48,280 nucleotides of DNA from Chitinophagaceae bacterium (GCA_947456805.1 CANGTN010000013.1:1-48280), one strand, 5' to 3'. Counted from the first letter of the stretch, positions 37,559 to 47,814 are shown. The notes: generated by a model not told the origin, from the letters alone. Program-made: numbers and translations.

Positions 37559-37566
37559 TATTTTTG
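37559..37566 (+). promoter_or_regulatory. candidate TolC-gene promoter, -7 box
   Basis: TATTTTTG matches TAnnTTTG exactly but is only 7 bases before the ATG, so the transcript would be almost leaderless. The -33 element is poor (AATG). This may be chance. Confidence 0.3.
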
Positions 37567-37573
37567 TATCCGT

Positions 37574-39028
37574 ATGAGAAATTTTTATATTTTTTTAATG
37601 TGTTTCAGTTCCATCATTGTTGAGGCTCAAACTACCGGTCCTAAATGGGATTTGCGCAGATGTGCAGATTACGCCATGAAGAATAACATCAGCGTAAAAC
37701 AAGCTGAAGTGCAAGCAAGAATCTCTGCATTGCAATACCAAGCCAATAAATTAGCCGTTTATCCTACCGCAAATTTTGGCACCAGCCTCGGCATGCAATT
37801 TGGACGATCGGTAGATCCTACCACCAATCAGTTTACGACTACACAATTATTGTTTAACAATTTTAATGTAAGTTCTGGTATCACTCTTTACAATTGGGGC
37901 AGATTAAAAAATAACATAGTATCATCGGAATTGTCTGCAAAAGCTGCTGCCACTGATATTGAGCGTGCTGCAAATGATATTGGTTTGAATGTGGCTACTT
38001 TTTATCTAGCGGTACTTAGCTCAAAGCAACAACTGGAGATTACACAAGCGCAAATTTCATCCACTGCTGCACAATTATCTAATACCAGAAAGCGGGTAGA
38101 TGCCGGTGCTTTGCCCGAATTGAATGCTGCAGAACTCGAAGCAAGATTAGCAACAGACAGCAGCAATTATTTCAGTGCGTTGAGCAACTTTCAACAAAAT
38201 GTTTTGAACCTGAAAGCCTTGCTGAATTTGGATATGGCCGAACCTTTTGAAGTAGAAACTCCTACTCTCGATAAAATTCCTTTGGATAAAATTGCTGATT
38301 TAGAACCGGCTGCTTTATACAAATTGGCACTTACCAATCAGCCTTTACAAAAAGTTAATGATTTCAGATATAAGAGTGCAGAATATGCAATCAAAGCAGC
38401 AAAAGCAGGTTTGTACCCTACTATTTCATTGGGAGGCGGGCTTGGTAGCAATTTTGCTTCTTCTACTAAAAAAATTACCGGGTTTTCATTGGGTGCACCA
38501 CAGGCCACCGGACAATTTGTAACAGTTGGAACTACTAATTACACTGTATTTGAGCCTACGCTACAACTTCAACAAGGTAAAAAAAATATGAGTGAATTGT
38601 GGGACGGATATGGCGTACAAATGGATAATAACTTCCGACAAAATGTGGGCTTTCAGATTAATGTTCCCATTTTTAATAATGGTAATGCAAGGTTGAATTA
38701 CGAGAACAGCAAATTGCAACTGAAACAGGCAGAAGTTGCTAAAACACAAGCAGACCAAAGGTTACAACAAGATATTTATTTGGCATACAACAATGCAGTT
38801 ACTGCATTACAACGCATGAATGCCAGTGAGAAAAGTGTACAGACTGCTGAAAAATCTTTTAACTACGCACAAAAAAGATACGATGTTGGATTGATTAATA
38901 CACTTGATTTAATCACCAATCAAAATAATTTATTGCAAGCAAAACTTACTTATTTAAACAGCCAGTTTGAATATGTATTTAGAATGAAATTACTGGAGTT
39001 TTATAAAGGTCAGGGGTTGAAAATGTAA
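37574..39028 (+). CDS. TolC-family outer-membrane efflux protein
   Basis: This 484-residue exported protein starts with a signal peptide (MRNFYIFLMCFSSIIVEAQ). It has the two-fold repeated TolC layout, with long coiled-coil helices such as AAKAAATDIERAANDIGLNVATFYLA and LKQAEVAKTQADQRLQQDIYLAYNNAVTALQ, which should form the periplasmic tunnel, and beta-strands (GTSLGMQFGRSVDPTTNQF) for the outer-membrane part. It forms trimeric exit ducts in tripartite export. A membrane-fusion protein follows after 105 bases. No inner-membrane pump gene is adjacent. Confidence 0.93.
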   Translation: MRNFYIFLMCFSSIIVEAQTTGPKWDLRRCADYAMKNNISVKQAEVQARISALQYQANKLAVYPTANFGTSLGMQFGRSVDPTTNQFTTTQLLFNNFNVSSGITLYNWGRLKNNIVSSELSAKAAATDIERAANDIGLNVATFYLAVLSSKQQLEITQAQISSTAAQLSNTRKRVDAGALPELNAAELEARLATDSSNYFSALSNFQQNVLNLKALLNLDMAEPFEVETPTLDKIPLDKIADLEPAALYKLALTNQPLQKVNDFRYKSAEYAIKAAKAGLYPTISLGGGLGSNFASSTKKITGFSLGAPQATGQFVTVGTTNYTVFEPTLQLQQGKKNMSELWDGYGVQMDNNFRQNVGFQINVPIFNNGNARLNYENSKLQLKQAEVAKTQADQRLQQDIYLAYNNAVTALQRMNASEKSVQTAEKSFNYAQKRYDVGLINTLDLITNQNNLLQAKLTYLNSQFEYVFRMKLLEFYKGQGLKM

Positions 39029-39044
39029 GTTTATTCTTTAACTG

Positions 39045-39085
39045 CTGAATAGCGATAAAGGCGTACAAGAGTGCGACGCAACAAG
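39045..39085 (+). repeat. dispersed GTGCGACGC element
   Basis: TGAATA, then GGCGTACAAG, then GTGCGACGCAACAA, in the 105-base gap between the TolC and fusion-protein genes. The order and spacing match the minus-strand copy at 35800-35824. Confidence 0.65.
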
Positions 39086-39133
39086 TGTTTCAACAATGTA
39101 CAACAGTTGGCAACAAAAATTTAAAATTGAATT

Positions 39134-40495
39134 ATGAATAAGAAATTGATTTGGATTATTGGCATTTTAGTAATGGTAGTAATAACAATGATTGTTTTGA
39201 AAAAAACAGGTGTTATTGGAAAAGAAGAGGGTATAAAAGTCACTGCTGAAAAAGCGGAGAAACGTACCATTACTGAAACGGTAACTGCTAGTGGTAAAAT
39301 TTCTCCGGAGATTGAAGTGAAAGTGAGTCCGGATATCAGTGGTGAAGTTGTGGAGCTTTATGTAGCTGAAGGCGATAGCGTAAAACGTGGACAAATAGTA
39401 GCAAAAATTTATGCTGATATTTATGCAAGTCAACGTGACCAAGCTGCTGCAGGCGTAGCTCAAAGTCAGGCTGCAGAAGCCAACGCAAAAGCACAAATCG
39501 TTGCATTGGAAGCGAACTTGCAACAAGCGACTGCAACCTATGACAGACAAAAAAAATTGTTTGATGAAAAAGTAATTTCAAAAGCAGAGTTTGAACAAGC
39601 AGAGCAAACATACAAATCATCACAAGCAAATTATAGTGCAGCAAAGGAAGGTATCAAAGGAAATTTGGCAGCAATTCAAAGTGCTAAAGCAAATTTATCT
39701 AGAGCAGATAAAGATGTAAGCCGTGCAACGATTACAGCCCCAATGAGTGGTGTGGTAAATATATTGAACGTAAAAAAAGGTGAACGTGTTGCTGGTAATA
39801 GTTTTAATGTAGGAACCGAAATGATGCGTATTGCAGATTTGGGAAGCATTGTAGCACAAGTAGATGTTGGTGAAAATGATATTCCGAAAGTAAAATATGG
39901 AGATACTGCCATTGTAACTGTAGATGCATATGGCAGCAGAAAATTTAAAGGAATTGTTTTTAAAATTGCCAATCCAAGTGGTTCCTCTTTATCAGGCGTG
40001 ACTTCATCTACGGAAGTAACCAATTACAAAGTGCATGTTCGGTTATTACAAAACTCATACAGTGATTTAATGGGAAGCGGCAAACCTTTTCCATTTAGAC
40101 CCAATATGAGTGCCACAGCAGATATTCAAACACGAACTGAAGTAAATGTATTGTCAGTTCCTTTGGCTGCCGTAACTACAAGAGAAATAAATAAAGAAAA
40201 TACAGCTACTAAAAAACCTACTGCCAACGCAGCAATACCAAATGATACAAAATCAATTACTACAAATGATGATTTAGAAGAAGTAGTATTTGTACTTGAC
40301 AGCAGTAAGGTGAAAAAACTAAAAGTAAAAACGGCTATTCAGGATTTGAATTATATTCAAATAATTGAGGGATTAAAAGGTAATGAAGAAGTAATTACTG
40401 GACCTTATAATTTACTCAGCAAGACTTTGAAAGAAGGCGATAAAGTGAAAGTAGTTTCAAAAGATATGTTGTACGAAGAGAAGAAAAAAGATTAG
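39134..40495 (+). CDS. HlyD-type membrane-fusion protein, efflux adaptor
   Basis: A 453-residue adaptor anchored by one N-terminal helix (LIWIIGILVMVVITMIVL). It shows the lipoyl-like half-motifs (SPDISGEVVELYVAEGDSVKRGQIVAKI and SRATITAPMSGVVNILNVKKGERV), a coiled-coil hairpin rich in A, Q and K (about residues 90-185), and a C-terminal beta-barrel and MacA-like domain. The adaptor links an inner-membrane pump (ABC MacB or RND) to TolC. In Bacteroidota such genes usually lead an operon with ABC-permease and ATPase genes; here the strand switches to an M13 peptidase instead. Confidence 0.92.
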   Translation: MNKKLIWIIGILVMVVITMIVLKKTGVIGKEEGIKVTAEKAEKRTITETVTASGKISPEIEVKVSPDISGEVVELYVAEGDSVKRGQIVAKIYADIYASQRDQAAAGVAQSQAAEANAKAQIVALEANLQQATATYDRQKKLFDEKVISKAEFEQAEQTYKSSQANYSAAKEGIKGNLAAIQSAKANLSRADKDVSRATITAPMSGVVNILNVKKGERVAGNSFNVGTEMMRIADLGSIVAQVDVGENDIPKVKYGDTAIVTVDAYGSRKFKGIVFKIANPSGSSLSGVTSSTEVTNYKVHVRLLQNSYSDLMGSGKPFPFRPNMSATADIQTRTEVNVLSVPLAAVTTREINKENTATKKPTANAAIPNDTKSITTNDDLEEVVFVLDSSKVKKLKVKTAIQDLNYIQIIEGLKGNEEVITGPYNLLSKTLKEGDKVKVVSKDMLYEEKKKD

Positions 40496-40502
40496 AAATA
40501 GT

Positions 40503-40538
40503 TGAGAGTCCATGGTTCGTAAAAACCATGGACTCTCA
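40503..40538. terminator. bidirectional hairpin between the adaptor and peptidase genes
   Basis: TGAGAGTCCATGGTT and AACCATGGACTCTCA are perfect 15-bp arms with a 6-base loop. No long T-run follows on either side, so termination may be imperfect, but the stem is the strongest in this part of the window. Confidence 0.75.
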
Positions 40539-40544
40539 CACAAA

Positions 40545-42569
40545 TTACCAAATACGTACCCTAGCGCTATCAGCTACAAACATTTTAGTTCCTGCTTTGA
40601 TATTGAAAGTGGAATAAAATTCATCTACATCCATGAAAGGTCCATTCACCCTGTATTTTGCAGGAGAATGTACATCTGTCAACAATCTGTTTTTCAATTG
40701 TTCTTCTCTGGTATGACCTAACCAACCCAATGCATAACCTAAGAAATATCGTTGCATTGGAGTATAGCCGGCAATAGATTTATTCTCTTTGTATTGTGCT
40801 GTTTTCTTGAACGCTTCAATGCCTAATAAAATTCCTCCAAGGTCTGCAATATTTTCGCCCAATGTAGCTTTTCCATTGATGTGGTAACCTTTCACAGGTT
40901 CAAAAGCATTGAACTGTTGTACCATCACATCTGCTTTTTTATTAAATGAAGCTTCGTCATTTTTTGTCCACCAACTTACCAAATTTCCTTTCTCGTCAAA
41001 TTGTCTGCCTTCATCATCAAAGCCATGTGTAATCTCATGTCCAATAGTGCTTGCACCGCCATAACCATATACTACAGCATCGTCAACTTCTTCATCTCTA
41101 TAGCCAGGAATAGTAAAAATCCCGGCAGGCAAAACAATTTCATTGTTACTCGGATTATAATATGCATTGTAAGTTTGTGGAGTCATATCCCACTCATCCC
41201 TATCAACGGGTTTGCCCAATTTATTATATTGGTATTGATGCCACCATACATTCGCATTGATATAATTTTTTACGAAACTTTCATTGCCAATTTCCATTGC
41301 AGAAAAATCTTTCCATTTGTCGGGATAACCTACTTTGCTTTTCATAGTTGCTAACTTCCGATAAGCTTTTGTTTTGGTGCTGTCAGACATCCAGGAAAGT
41401 TTTGAGATTCTGTCTTTCAATGATTCTTTAATGGCATCAACCATTAAAGTGTATCTCTTTTTTGCAGTTTCGTTGAAAAATTCTTTTACATATAATTGCC
41501 CCAGCATTTCACCCATTAAATTTTCTTCCATTTGTATAACCCGCTTCCAGCGTGGCTTACGCACTTTTGCACCACTGAAAAGTTTGTTGAATTCAAATGC
41601 TTCTTTGCCAATTGCATCGGGTAACATACCTGAAAAATCATTCATCACATTGAAAGTTAGATAATATTTCCAGTCTTCCAATGGGGTAGAAGTTAATAAA
41701 CCATTTAATGCTTTGTAAAATTCGGGCTGACCAACAATAACAGAATCTTTAGAAGTAACACCGATAGCAGGTAAATAGTTAGCCCAATTGATATTATTTG
41801 TGAGTTTACTTAATTCACTCACAGCCATTTTATTATAATTTTTATATGGGTCTCTAAGGTCTTCAATTTTACGAGATGCAGTTGCAAGTTTTATTTCTAA
41901 TTGTAAAATATTTTGTGCTGCTATGGTTGCTTTTTTAGCTTCAATGCCAGATAGAGTAAGCATTTTGCTCATGTACTGCAGATATTTATTTCTGATGTTG
42001 ATTGTGGTAGAATCATTTTTAAAATAATATTCTCTTTCGGGTAAACCCAATCCGCCTTGGTTTAATTGATAAGCCATAACAGCACTGTTTTTGGCATCTT
42101 GACCAACATAATCTGAGAACATAGAATTGCTTCCGGATCTTTTTAAAAACGCTACTGTTTCTATTAATGCATTTAAGTTTTGAATGTTGTTTACTTTATC
42201 TAATATGGGTTGAATTGGAGCTAATCCATCTTTCTCAATTTTTGCTGAATCCATTGCTGTCTTCCAGAAGTCGCCAATCATTTGATTGCTACTGCCTTTT
42301 TTATCTTTTATAGAAGCAGCTTGTTCGCTAATTATCCTTAATCTTTTCAAATTTTCTTCCATCACTAAATTACCAATTCCCCATGAAGATTGTTCTTCGG
42401 GTATTGGATTTTTCTTTATCCATCCGCCGTTGGCGAAATCAAAAAAGTCTGTTGCGGGATCTACTGCAGTGTCAATATTTACAGCTACTACATCGGGTTT
42501 GTTAGAAGATGTGTTTTTACAAGCAAACAATAGGGATGAAATAATTAGGAGAAAAAGTAATTTTTGCAT
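40545..42569 (-). CDS. M13-family (neprilysin/PepO-like) zinc metallopeptidase, lipoprotein
   Basis: This 674-residue exported peptidase has a lipoprotein signal (MQKLLFLLIISSLLFAC) with lipobox Cys17. The zinc site is HEITH at about residues 511-515, with the third ligand in ENIADLGG (Glu at about 572). The NAYYNPSNNEIVLPAGI substrate-binding segment and the C-terminal VRIW are also present. M13 peptidases cut oligopeptides, and the lipid anchor places this one in the envelope. The start at 42569 follows from the lipobox; the longer frame adds 14 residues. Confidence 0.95.
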   Translation of the reverse strand: MQKLLFLLIISSLLFACKNTSSNKPDVVAVNIDTAVDPATDFFDFANGGWIKKNPIPEEQSSWGIGNLVMEENLKRLRIISEQAASIKDKKGSSNQMIGDFWKTAMDSAKIEKDGLAPIQPILDKVNNIQNLNALIETVAFLKRSGSNSMFSDYVGQDAKNSAVMAYQLNQGGLGLPEREYYFKNDSTTINIRNKYLQYMSKMLTLSGIEAKKATIAAQNILQLEIKLATASRKIEDLRDPYKNYNKMAVSELSKLTNNINWANYLPAIGVTSKDSVIVGQPEFYKALNGLLTSTPLEDWKYYLTFNVMNDFSGMLPDAIGKEAFEFNKLFSGAKVRKPRWKRVIQMEENLMGEMLGQLYVKEFFNETAKKRYTLMVDAIKESLKDRISKLSWMSDSTKTKAYRKLATMKSKVGYPDKWKDFSAMEIGNESFVKNYINANVWWHQYQYNKLGKPVDRDEWDMTPQTYNAYYNPSNNEIVLPAGIFTIPGYRDEEVDDAVVYGYGGASTIGHEITHGFDDEGRQFDEKGNLVSWWTKNDEASFNKKADVMVQQFNAFEPVKGYHINGKATLGENIADLGGILLGIEAFKKTAQYKENKSIAGYTPMQRYFLGYALGWLGHTREEQLKNRLLTDVHSPAKYRVNGPFMDVDEFYSTFNIKAGTKMFVADSARVRIW

Positions 42570-42664
42570 ATTGATAATTTGAATAAAAGTAATAAAAGTT
42601 TTGAATAACATTTGAAGTATAACTTTAGCAAATAAAAATTTCGCTAACTTAAAAATATCTGTTG

Positions 42665-43600
42665 ATGAAACAAGTGCCTGTTTTATTATTGTTTGGCTTT
42701 ATGAATATGATTGTATGTATCAATAATTCTAATGCACAAATTCCTGTTGCCAAAACAGGAACAATTGAAAGAATTGAAAACTTCGCATCGGCATTTGTAA
42801 CAACCCGAAACATAGATGTATGGCTGCCTGAGAGCTTTAACTATCACAAAAAATATGCAGTGTTATATATGCACGATGGACAGATGTTGTATGACAGTGT
42901 TATTACATGGAATAAACAATCTTGGAATTTAGATGATGTGCTTGATAAATTATTAAAGCAGCAATTAATCAGAGACGTAATTGTGGTAGGTATTTGGAAT
43001 GGAGGTGCAAAAAGGCATCAGGATTATTTTCCTCAAAAACCTTTTGAGGCTTTAACAGCAATTGAACAAGATACTGTAACAGCACAGTTGCAAAGATTAG
43101 GAAGAGTAAAAGAAAAATTTATTCCAGTGTCTGACAATTATTTAAAATTTATTGTAAAAGAATTAAAGCCACTGATAGATAAAAAATATCCAACTTATAC
43201 CAATCAAAAAAACACTTTTATTGCGGGCAGTAGTATGGGCGGATTGATTTCAATGTATGCTATGTGTGAATATCCACAAGTATTTGGAGGTGCTGCGTGC
43301 ATTAGTACACATTGGCCTGGGACTTTTACTTTAGCGTCAAATCCAATGCCGGATGCTTTTTTACAATATCTTAGTTCTAATTTACCATCATCAAAAAATC
43401 ATAAAATTTATTTTGATTGTGGCGATCAAACATTAGATTCGATGTATCCTTCTATTCAAAAGAAAGTTGATGCATTGATGCAATCAAAAGGCTTCAACAA
43501 AAAGCATTGGCTTACAAAATTTTTCCCTGGCGAAAATCATAGCGAACAAGCATGGAACAAAAGGTTGAATATTCCAATGGAATTTTTATTGAAAAAATAA
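42665..43600 (+). CDS. secreted alpha/beta-hydrolase esterase (esterase D/PF00756-like)
   Basis: A 311-residue exported esterase. The signal peptide is MKQVPVLLLFGFMNMIVCINNSNAQ. The nucleophile elbow is GSSMGGLISMYAM with Ser as the likely nucleophile, MHDGQMLYD is the family's N-terminal motif, and ENHSEQAW carries a likely catalytic His. Family members act on carbohydrate or siderophore esters; the substrate here is unknown. The ATG at 42665 is used rather than the preceding in-frame TTG. It is divergent from the M13 peptidase gene with 95 bases between. Confidence 0.9.
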   Translation: MKQVPVLLLFGFMNMIVCINNSNAQIPVAKTGTIERIENFASAFVTTRNIDVWLPESFNYHKKYAVLYMHDGQMLYDSVITWNKQSWNLDDVLDKLLKQQLIRDVIVVGIWNGGAKRHQDYFPQKPFEALTAIEQDTVTAQLQRLGRVKEKFIPVSDNYLKFIVKELKPLIDKKYPTYTNQKNTFIAGSSMGGLISMYAMCEYPQVFGGAACISTHWPGTFTLASNPMPDAFLQYLSSNLPSSKNHKIYFDCGDQTLDSMYPSIQKKVDALMQSKGFNKKHWLTKFFPGENHSEQAWNKRLNIPMEFLLKK

Positions 43601-43748
43601 TTGCATTCATTTTCCATTTTTAAATATAGAAACAAATAATCTTGAAATAATTTTCAAACGTTTAAACAACTCTGCAAGCCTAAACTTCATAAAGAAATAC
43701 TACTTCTTTGCTTTTTTGTATGTTTGCCTACTAACTAATTTTTGTGCT

Positions 43749-44759
43749 ATGCAATTTGGAATGATAGGAAGCGGAAGCTGGGCAACAGCTTTGGCAAAAA
43801 TTTTAACTGACAATGGTAATACCATTCACTGGTGGATGCGCAATGCAGATAATATTACCTACATGCAAAAACGCAGGCACAATGCTCCTTATTTAAGCGG
43901 GGCTTATTTTAATCAACAACAATTGAATCTAAATGACAACCTTTCTGAGGTTGTTGAAAATAGTGAGGTATTGGTAATTGCTGTTCCTTCTGCATTTATT
44001 GAAAATGCACTAACTCAATTAGATAAAAATGCATTTAAAGGAAAAAAAATAATTTCAGCGATTAAAGGTATTTTACCAACGGATAATTTTTTATTGAATG
44101 ATTATCTCGTCAAAAATTTTGGTGTTACTTTAACTGATTATTTCACTGTGTTAGGTCCTTGTCATGCAGAGGAAGTTGCTGCTGAAAAATTATCTTATTT
44201 AACATTTTCCGGTATAGATGAAAAAACTACAAAGTCTTTATCTGCTTTCTTTTCAACAGAATATATTAATACTATTGTAAATCATGATATTATTGGTGTA
44301 CAATATGCAGCAGTGTTAAAAAATATTTATGCACTTGGAGCAGGTATTGCACATGGGTTGGATTACGGCGATAATTTTCAGAGTGTTTACATAGCCAATG
44401 CTGCAAGTGAAATGGCAACATTTTTAAAGCGATTGGTTTGGAGTAAAGAAACAGAAGAGGAGCAACGAACAATCAACTACAATGCAAGTGTGTATTTGGG
44501 CGATTTGTTGGTAACCTGTTATTCTTTATACAGTCGCAATAGAACATTCGGAAATATGATTGGTAAAGGATATAGCGTAAAGTCTGCACAGTTAGAACTT
44601 AATATGGTAGCTGAAGGTTATAATGCCAGCAAATGTGTGTACAAAACCAATATGTCTGTACAAGCTGAAATACCTATTGTTACTACAATTTATCAAATTT
44701 TATGGGAGCAATTACCGGCTGATGAAGGTTTTAAAATTATTGAAGGGTTGTTGGTTTAG
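43749..44759 (+). CDS. gpsA: glycerol-3-phosphate dehydrogenase [NAD(P)+]
   Basis: GpsA reduces dihydroxyacetone phosphate to sn-glycerol-3-phosphate for phospholipid synthesis. The 336-residue protein has the NAD(P) motif GMIGSGSWATALAKIL, GPCHAEEVA, and a catalytic Lys in YAAVLKNIYALGAGIAHGL, and the C-terminal TNMSVQAEIPIVTTIYQIL. The start at 43749 is preferred because homologues begin with the nucleotide-binding strand (MQFGMIGSGSWA); the longer frame would add 11 residues. It converges with hemW. Confidence 0.97.
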   Translation: MQFGMIGSGSWATALAKILTDNGNTIHWWMRNADNITYMQKRRHNAPYLSGAYFNQQQLNLNDNLSEVVENSEVLVIAVPSAFIENALTQLDKNAFKGKKIISAIKGILPTDNFLLNDYLVKNFGVTLTDYFTVLGPCHAEEVAAEKLSYLTFSGIDEKTTKSLSAFFSTEYINTIVNHDIIGVQYAAVLKNIYALGAGIAHGLDYGDNFQSVYIANAASEMATFLKRLVWSKETEEEQRTINYNASVYLGDLLVTCYSLYSRNRTFGNMIGKGYSVKSAQLELNMVAEGYNASKCVYKTNMSVQAEIPIVTTIYQILWEQLPADEGFKIIEGLLV

Positions 44760-44839
44760 AAGTCGGGAAATTAGGAATCTTGTGAGTATTGTGCCATATC
44801 CGCTAATGAACTACAAACTAAATAATTAAATAACTTTTT

Positions 44840-45967
44840 CTAAGAAGGTTCTACAAATAAATCTGCCGCAATTCCATCTGCCATAAATTTCCCTTTATTG
44901 GTGAGATGTAAAAAATGATTTGTTTGCACCAATAGATTTTCATTAATAAATTTTGAGGCTTGTTGCAATAATTTATTTGTTTGTAATTCGCCAAATTGAT
45001 GTTGCAGTTTTAATAAATCAATACCTTCCTTGGTACGCAAACTTGTCATTATATATTCATTTTGTTGTTGCGTTCGTGTAAGTAATTCAACTTCGAAGGG
45101 GGGAATGCCTTTTGAAATACTTTGCAGATACAAAGCATTATTTGAAACATTCCATTGTCGGCTATTGCCATTAAATGAATGTGCAGACGGCCCTAATCCG
45201 ATGTACGATTTTCCTTTCCAGTAACTGCTGTTGTGTTTGCTTCTGAAATTTGGTTTTGAAAAATTACTGATCTCATATTGCTCATAACCATTGCTTTCTA
45301 ACACTTCCAATAATAAATCAAAATGTCTTGCTTGCTGATCGGTGTCTACGTCACTTACTTGTTCTTTTTCAATCATTATTTGTAAAGCAGTTTTTGGTTC
45401 AATAGTAAGTGCATAACAGGAAAGATGCGGAATATTTAACGCAATTGCTTTTTCAATATTTTCAATCCATTGAGCATCAGTTAGAGTAGGTGTTCCATAA
45501 ATTAAATCAATACTGATGTTTTCAAAATATTTTGTTGCAAGTAATAAACTATCAATTGCCATTGTATTATCATGAGCTCTGTTCATCCACTGCAAATCTG
45601 TTGCAGCAAAGCTTTGTACACCAATACTTAAACGGTTGATGCCTATTTTTTTCCATTGTTGCAATTTTACTTCCGTAATGTCGTCGGGATTTGCTTCGAG
45701 GGTAATTTCTATTTGCTGGTCTATTTCAAAATACTTGTGTAATGCAAGATATATATTTTCTATTTGCAGGTCTGTCAATAAACTTGGCGTTCCTCCACCA
45801 AAATAAATGGTTTCAACTTTTTCACTGATGTAATCTTTTCGAATTGCTGCTTCGCTGATAATTGCTTCTACAATTAAAGGAATATTTTTTTGCTGAGTAC
45901 TGAAATGAAAATTACAATAGTTACAAGCTTGTTTGCAAAAAGGGATATGAATATAAATACCTGCCAT
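44840..45967 (-). CDS. hemW: radical SAM protein HemW
   Basis: HemW is a radical-SAM haem chaperone, earlier annotated as oxygen-independent coproporphyrinogen oxidase. The 375-residue protein has the [4Fe-4S] cluster motif CKQACNYC (Cys11, Cys15, Cys18), IYFGGGTPSLL, and RLSIGVQSF. True HemN requires an extra N-terminal stretch that is missing here, so HemW fits better. The gene is divergent from the Omp85-family gene, with 65 bases between ATGs. Confidence 0.94.
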   Translation of the reverse strand: MAGIYIHIPFCKQACNYCNFHFSTQQKNIPLIVEAIISEAAIRKDYISEKVETIYFGGGTPSLLTDLQIENIYLALHKYFEIDQQIEITLEANPDDITEVKLQQWKKIGINRLSIGVQSFAATDLQWMNRAHDNTMAIDSLLLATKYFENISIDLIYGTPTLTDAQWIENIEKAIALNIPHLSCYALTIEPKTALQIMIEKEQVSDVDTDQQARHFDLLLEVLESNGYEQYEISNFSKPNFRSKHNSSYWKGKSYIGLGPSAHSFNGNSRQWNVSNNALYLQSISKGIPPFEVELLTRTQQQNEYIMTSLRTKEGIDLLKLQHQFGELQTNKLLQQASKFINENLLVQTNHFLHLTNKGKFMADGIAADLFVEPS

Positions 45968-46032
45968 AATTGAATAAAACTACGAATGTTTACGTGTTTA
46001 TTTTGATAAGATGTTGTAATCTTGTTTATAGA

Positions 46033-47814
46033 ATGATGGTAAAAGTAATCCGATATATTTTTCTAAGCCTTGCAATATTTTTTATTGCTGAAAATACAAT
46101 TGCTCAATCGGTTATTTTAAAAGTCAAATGTGTAGATTCTACTTCAGAATGTATTTTACAAACTCAATCTTTAAAAAAGAATTTTTCTTCAATAACTGCT
46201 TGTTTATCTTATGTCAATCAATTGCCCGGAATGCTTCAATCAAAAGGATATTTGAGTGCGTCGGTTGACAGTATATGGCAAAATGATCTAGCAGTTTCAA
46301 TATCATTTTTTCTTGGTAAAAAATATAATTGGAAAAATTTATTTGTTGCTACTAAAGACCGGCAATTGCTGCATCAATTGGGAATTGACAGTAATAATTT
46401 TCAACAACAACCTTTCAATCCACAAATAGTATTTCAATTACAGGAAAAGTTGCTGGATTATTTTGAAAACAACGGATTTCCATTTGCTACCATACAATTT
46501 GACAGTGTGCAATTTGCTAACACTGATGTAACAGCAAACCTAAGTATCAAACGAGGAATTTTATATAAACTGGATAGCATCCGATTGGGCGGGGATGCTA
46601 AAATTAATAAAAGCTTTTTATACCAATATTTAACATTGTCGCCCGGAAGTGCTTTTAACACTGCAAAACATCAAATAATTGATCAAAAAGTTTCGGAGTT
46701 ACCCTACCTGCAACAACTACAACCGGCAACAATTTCTATGTTGGGTAATAGTTATTTAATTGATTTGTTTTTAGATAATAAGAAGAGCAATCAAGTTGAT
46801 GCGATTGTTGGGTTTTTACCTGCCAATCAACAATTAGGCGGTAAACTTTTATTTACCGTTGATGCAAAAATTAATTTACAAAATGCATTTGCATCCGGAG
46901 AAACTATTGGTTTGAACTGGCAACAAATTCAGCCACAGTCTCCCCGATTACATATAAATTATCAACAACCATATATCTTCAAATCTCCACTGGGATTGGA
47001 TTTCATGTTTGATTTGTATAAAAGGGATTCTTCATTTATTAATATTAATACAGCTCTTGGCCTACAATATGATTTGGGTGTAAAGCAAAAATTAAAAGTT
47101 TTGTTGCAATCCAACAGAACCAATCTTTTAGATGTTGATACCCTATCCGTAAAACTTACCAAACGATTACCAGACATTATTGATTTGAGTATTAATAATA
47201 TTGGAATTGAATATGAGTTGGCAAATACAAACTATAAATTCAACCCGCAAAAAGGTAACGAGTTAAAATTTTTATTGACTGCTGGAACAAAAAATATTCG
47301 TCAGAATAATGGTATTGTTCAAATCAAAGACCCAACATTTAATTATAAAAAACTCTATGATAGCATTTCTGAAAATACTTATCAACTCAGTATCAAATTA
47401 AATGCAGCCCAATATTTTAAAATACAAAAGCAATCTGTTTTAAAATTTGGCATACAAGCAGGGTTATTACAAAGCCCAACAATTTTCAGAAATGAAATGT
47501 TTCAAATTGGCGGCTATAGGTTGTTGCGAGGATTTGATGAGGAAAGCATTTTTACAAATGGCTATGCAGTTTCTACGCTAGAGTATCGGTATTTATTGGG
47601 GATGAATTCTTATTTCGCAGCGTTTACTGATTTTGGATATAGTGATAACAGGATCACAAAAATATCCAACAATTATATTGGCGGAGGTTTAGGATTTAGC
47701 GTAGAAACCAAGCAGGGTATTTTGAATATTAGTTTTGCTGCCGGAAAACGAAATGACTTGCCTCTTAATTTACGTCAATCCAAAATCCATTTAGGTTTTG
47801 TGAGTTTGTTTTAA
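46033..47814 (+). CDS. Omp85-family outer-membrane protein (BamA/TamA-like)
   Basis: This 593-residue protein has a signal peptide (MMVKVIRYIFLSLAIFFIAENTIAQ). About residues 30-220 resemble POTRA-like modules with alternating strands and helices, and the rest is a 16-strand-type barrel. IGGYRLLRGFDEESIF contains the RGF motif that marks the Omp85 barrel loop, and the sequence ends in Phe (VSLF), as outer-membrane barrels usually do. It could be a translocation or assembly factor. The frame opens at a TTG at 45970, but the ATG at 46033 begins a proper signal peptide and avoids hemW. Confidence 0.88.
   Translation: MMVKVIRYIFLSLAIFFIAENTIAQSVILKVKCVDSTSECILQTQSLKKNFSSITACLSYVNQLPGMLQSKGYLSASVDSIWQNDLAVSISFFLGKKYNWKNLFVATKDRQLLHQLGIDSNNFQQQPFNPQIVFQLQEKLLDYFENNGFPFATIQFDSVQFANTDVTANLSIKRGILYKLDSIRLGGDAKINKSFLYQYLTLSPGSAFNTAKHQIIDQKVSELPYLQQLQPATISMLGNSYLIDLFLDNKKSNQVDAIVGFLPANQQLGGKLLFTVDAKINLQNAFASGETIGLNWQQIQPQSPRLHINYQQPYIFKSPLGLDFMFDLYKRDSSFININTALGLQYDLGVKQKLKVLLQSNRTNLLDVDTLSVKLTKRLPDIIDLSINNIGIEYELANTNYKFNPQKGNELKFLLTAGTKNIRQNNGIVQIKDPTFNYKKLYDSISENTYQLSIKLNAAQYFKIQKQSVLKFGIQAGLLQSPTIFRNEMFQIGGYRLLRGFDEESIFTNGYAVSTLEYRYLLGMNSYFAAFTDFGYSDNRITKISNNYIGGGLGFSVETKQGILNISFAAGKRNDLPLNLRQSKIHLGFVSLF

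Noticed and set aside
42600-42664. Possible promoters upstream of the esterase and M13 genes
   Set aside because: TTTG and TA-rich pieces occur but not at the expected spacing.
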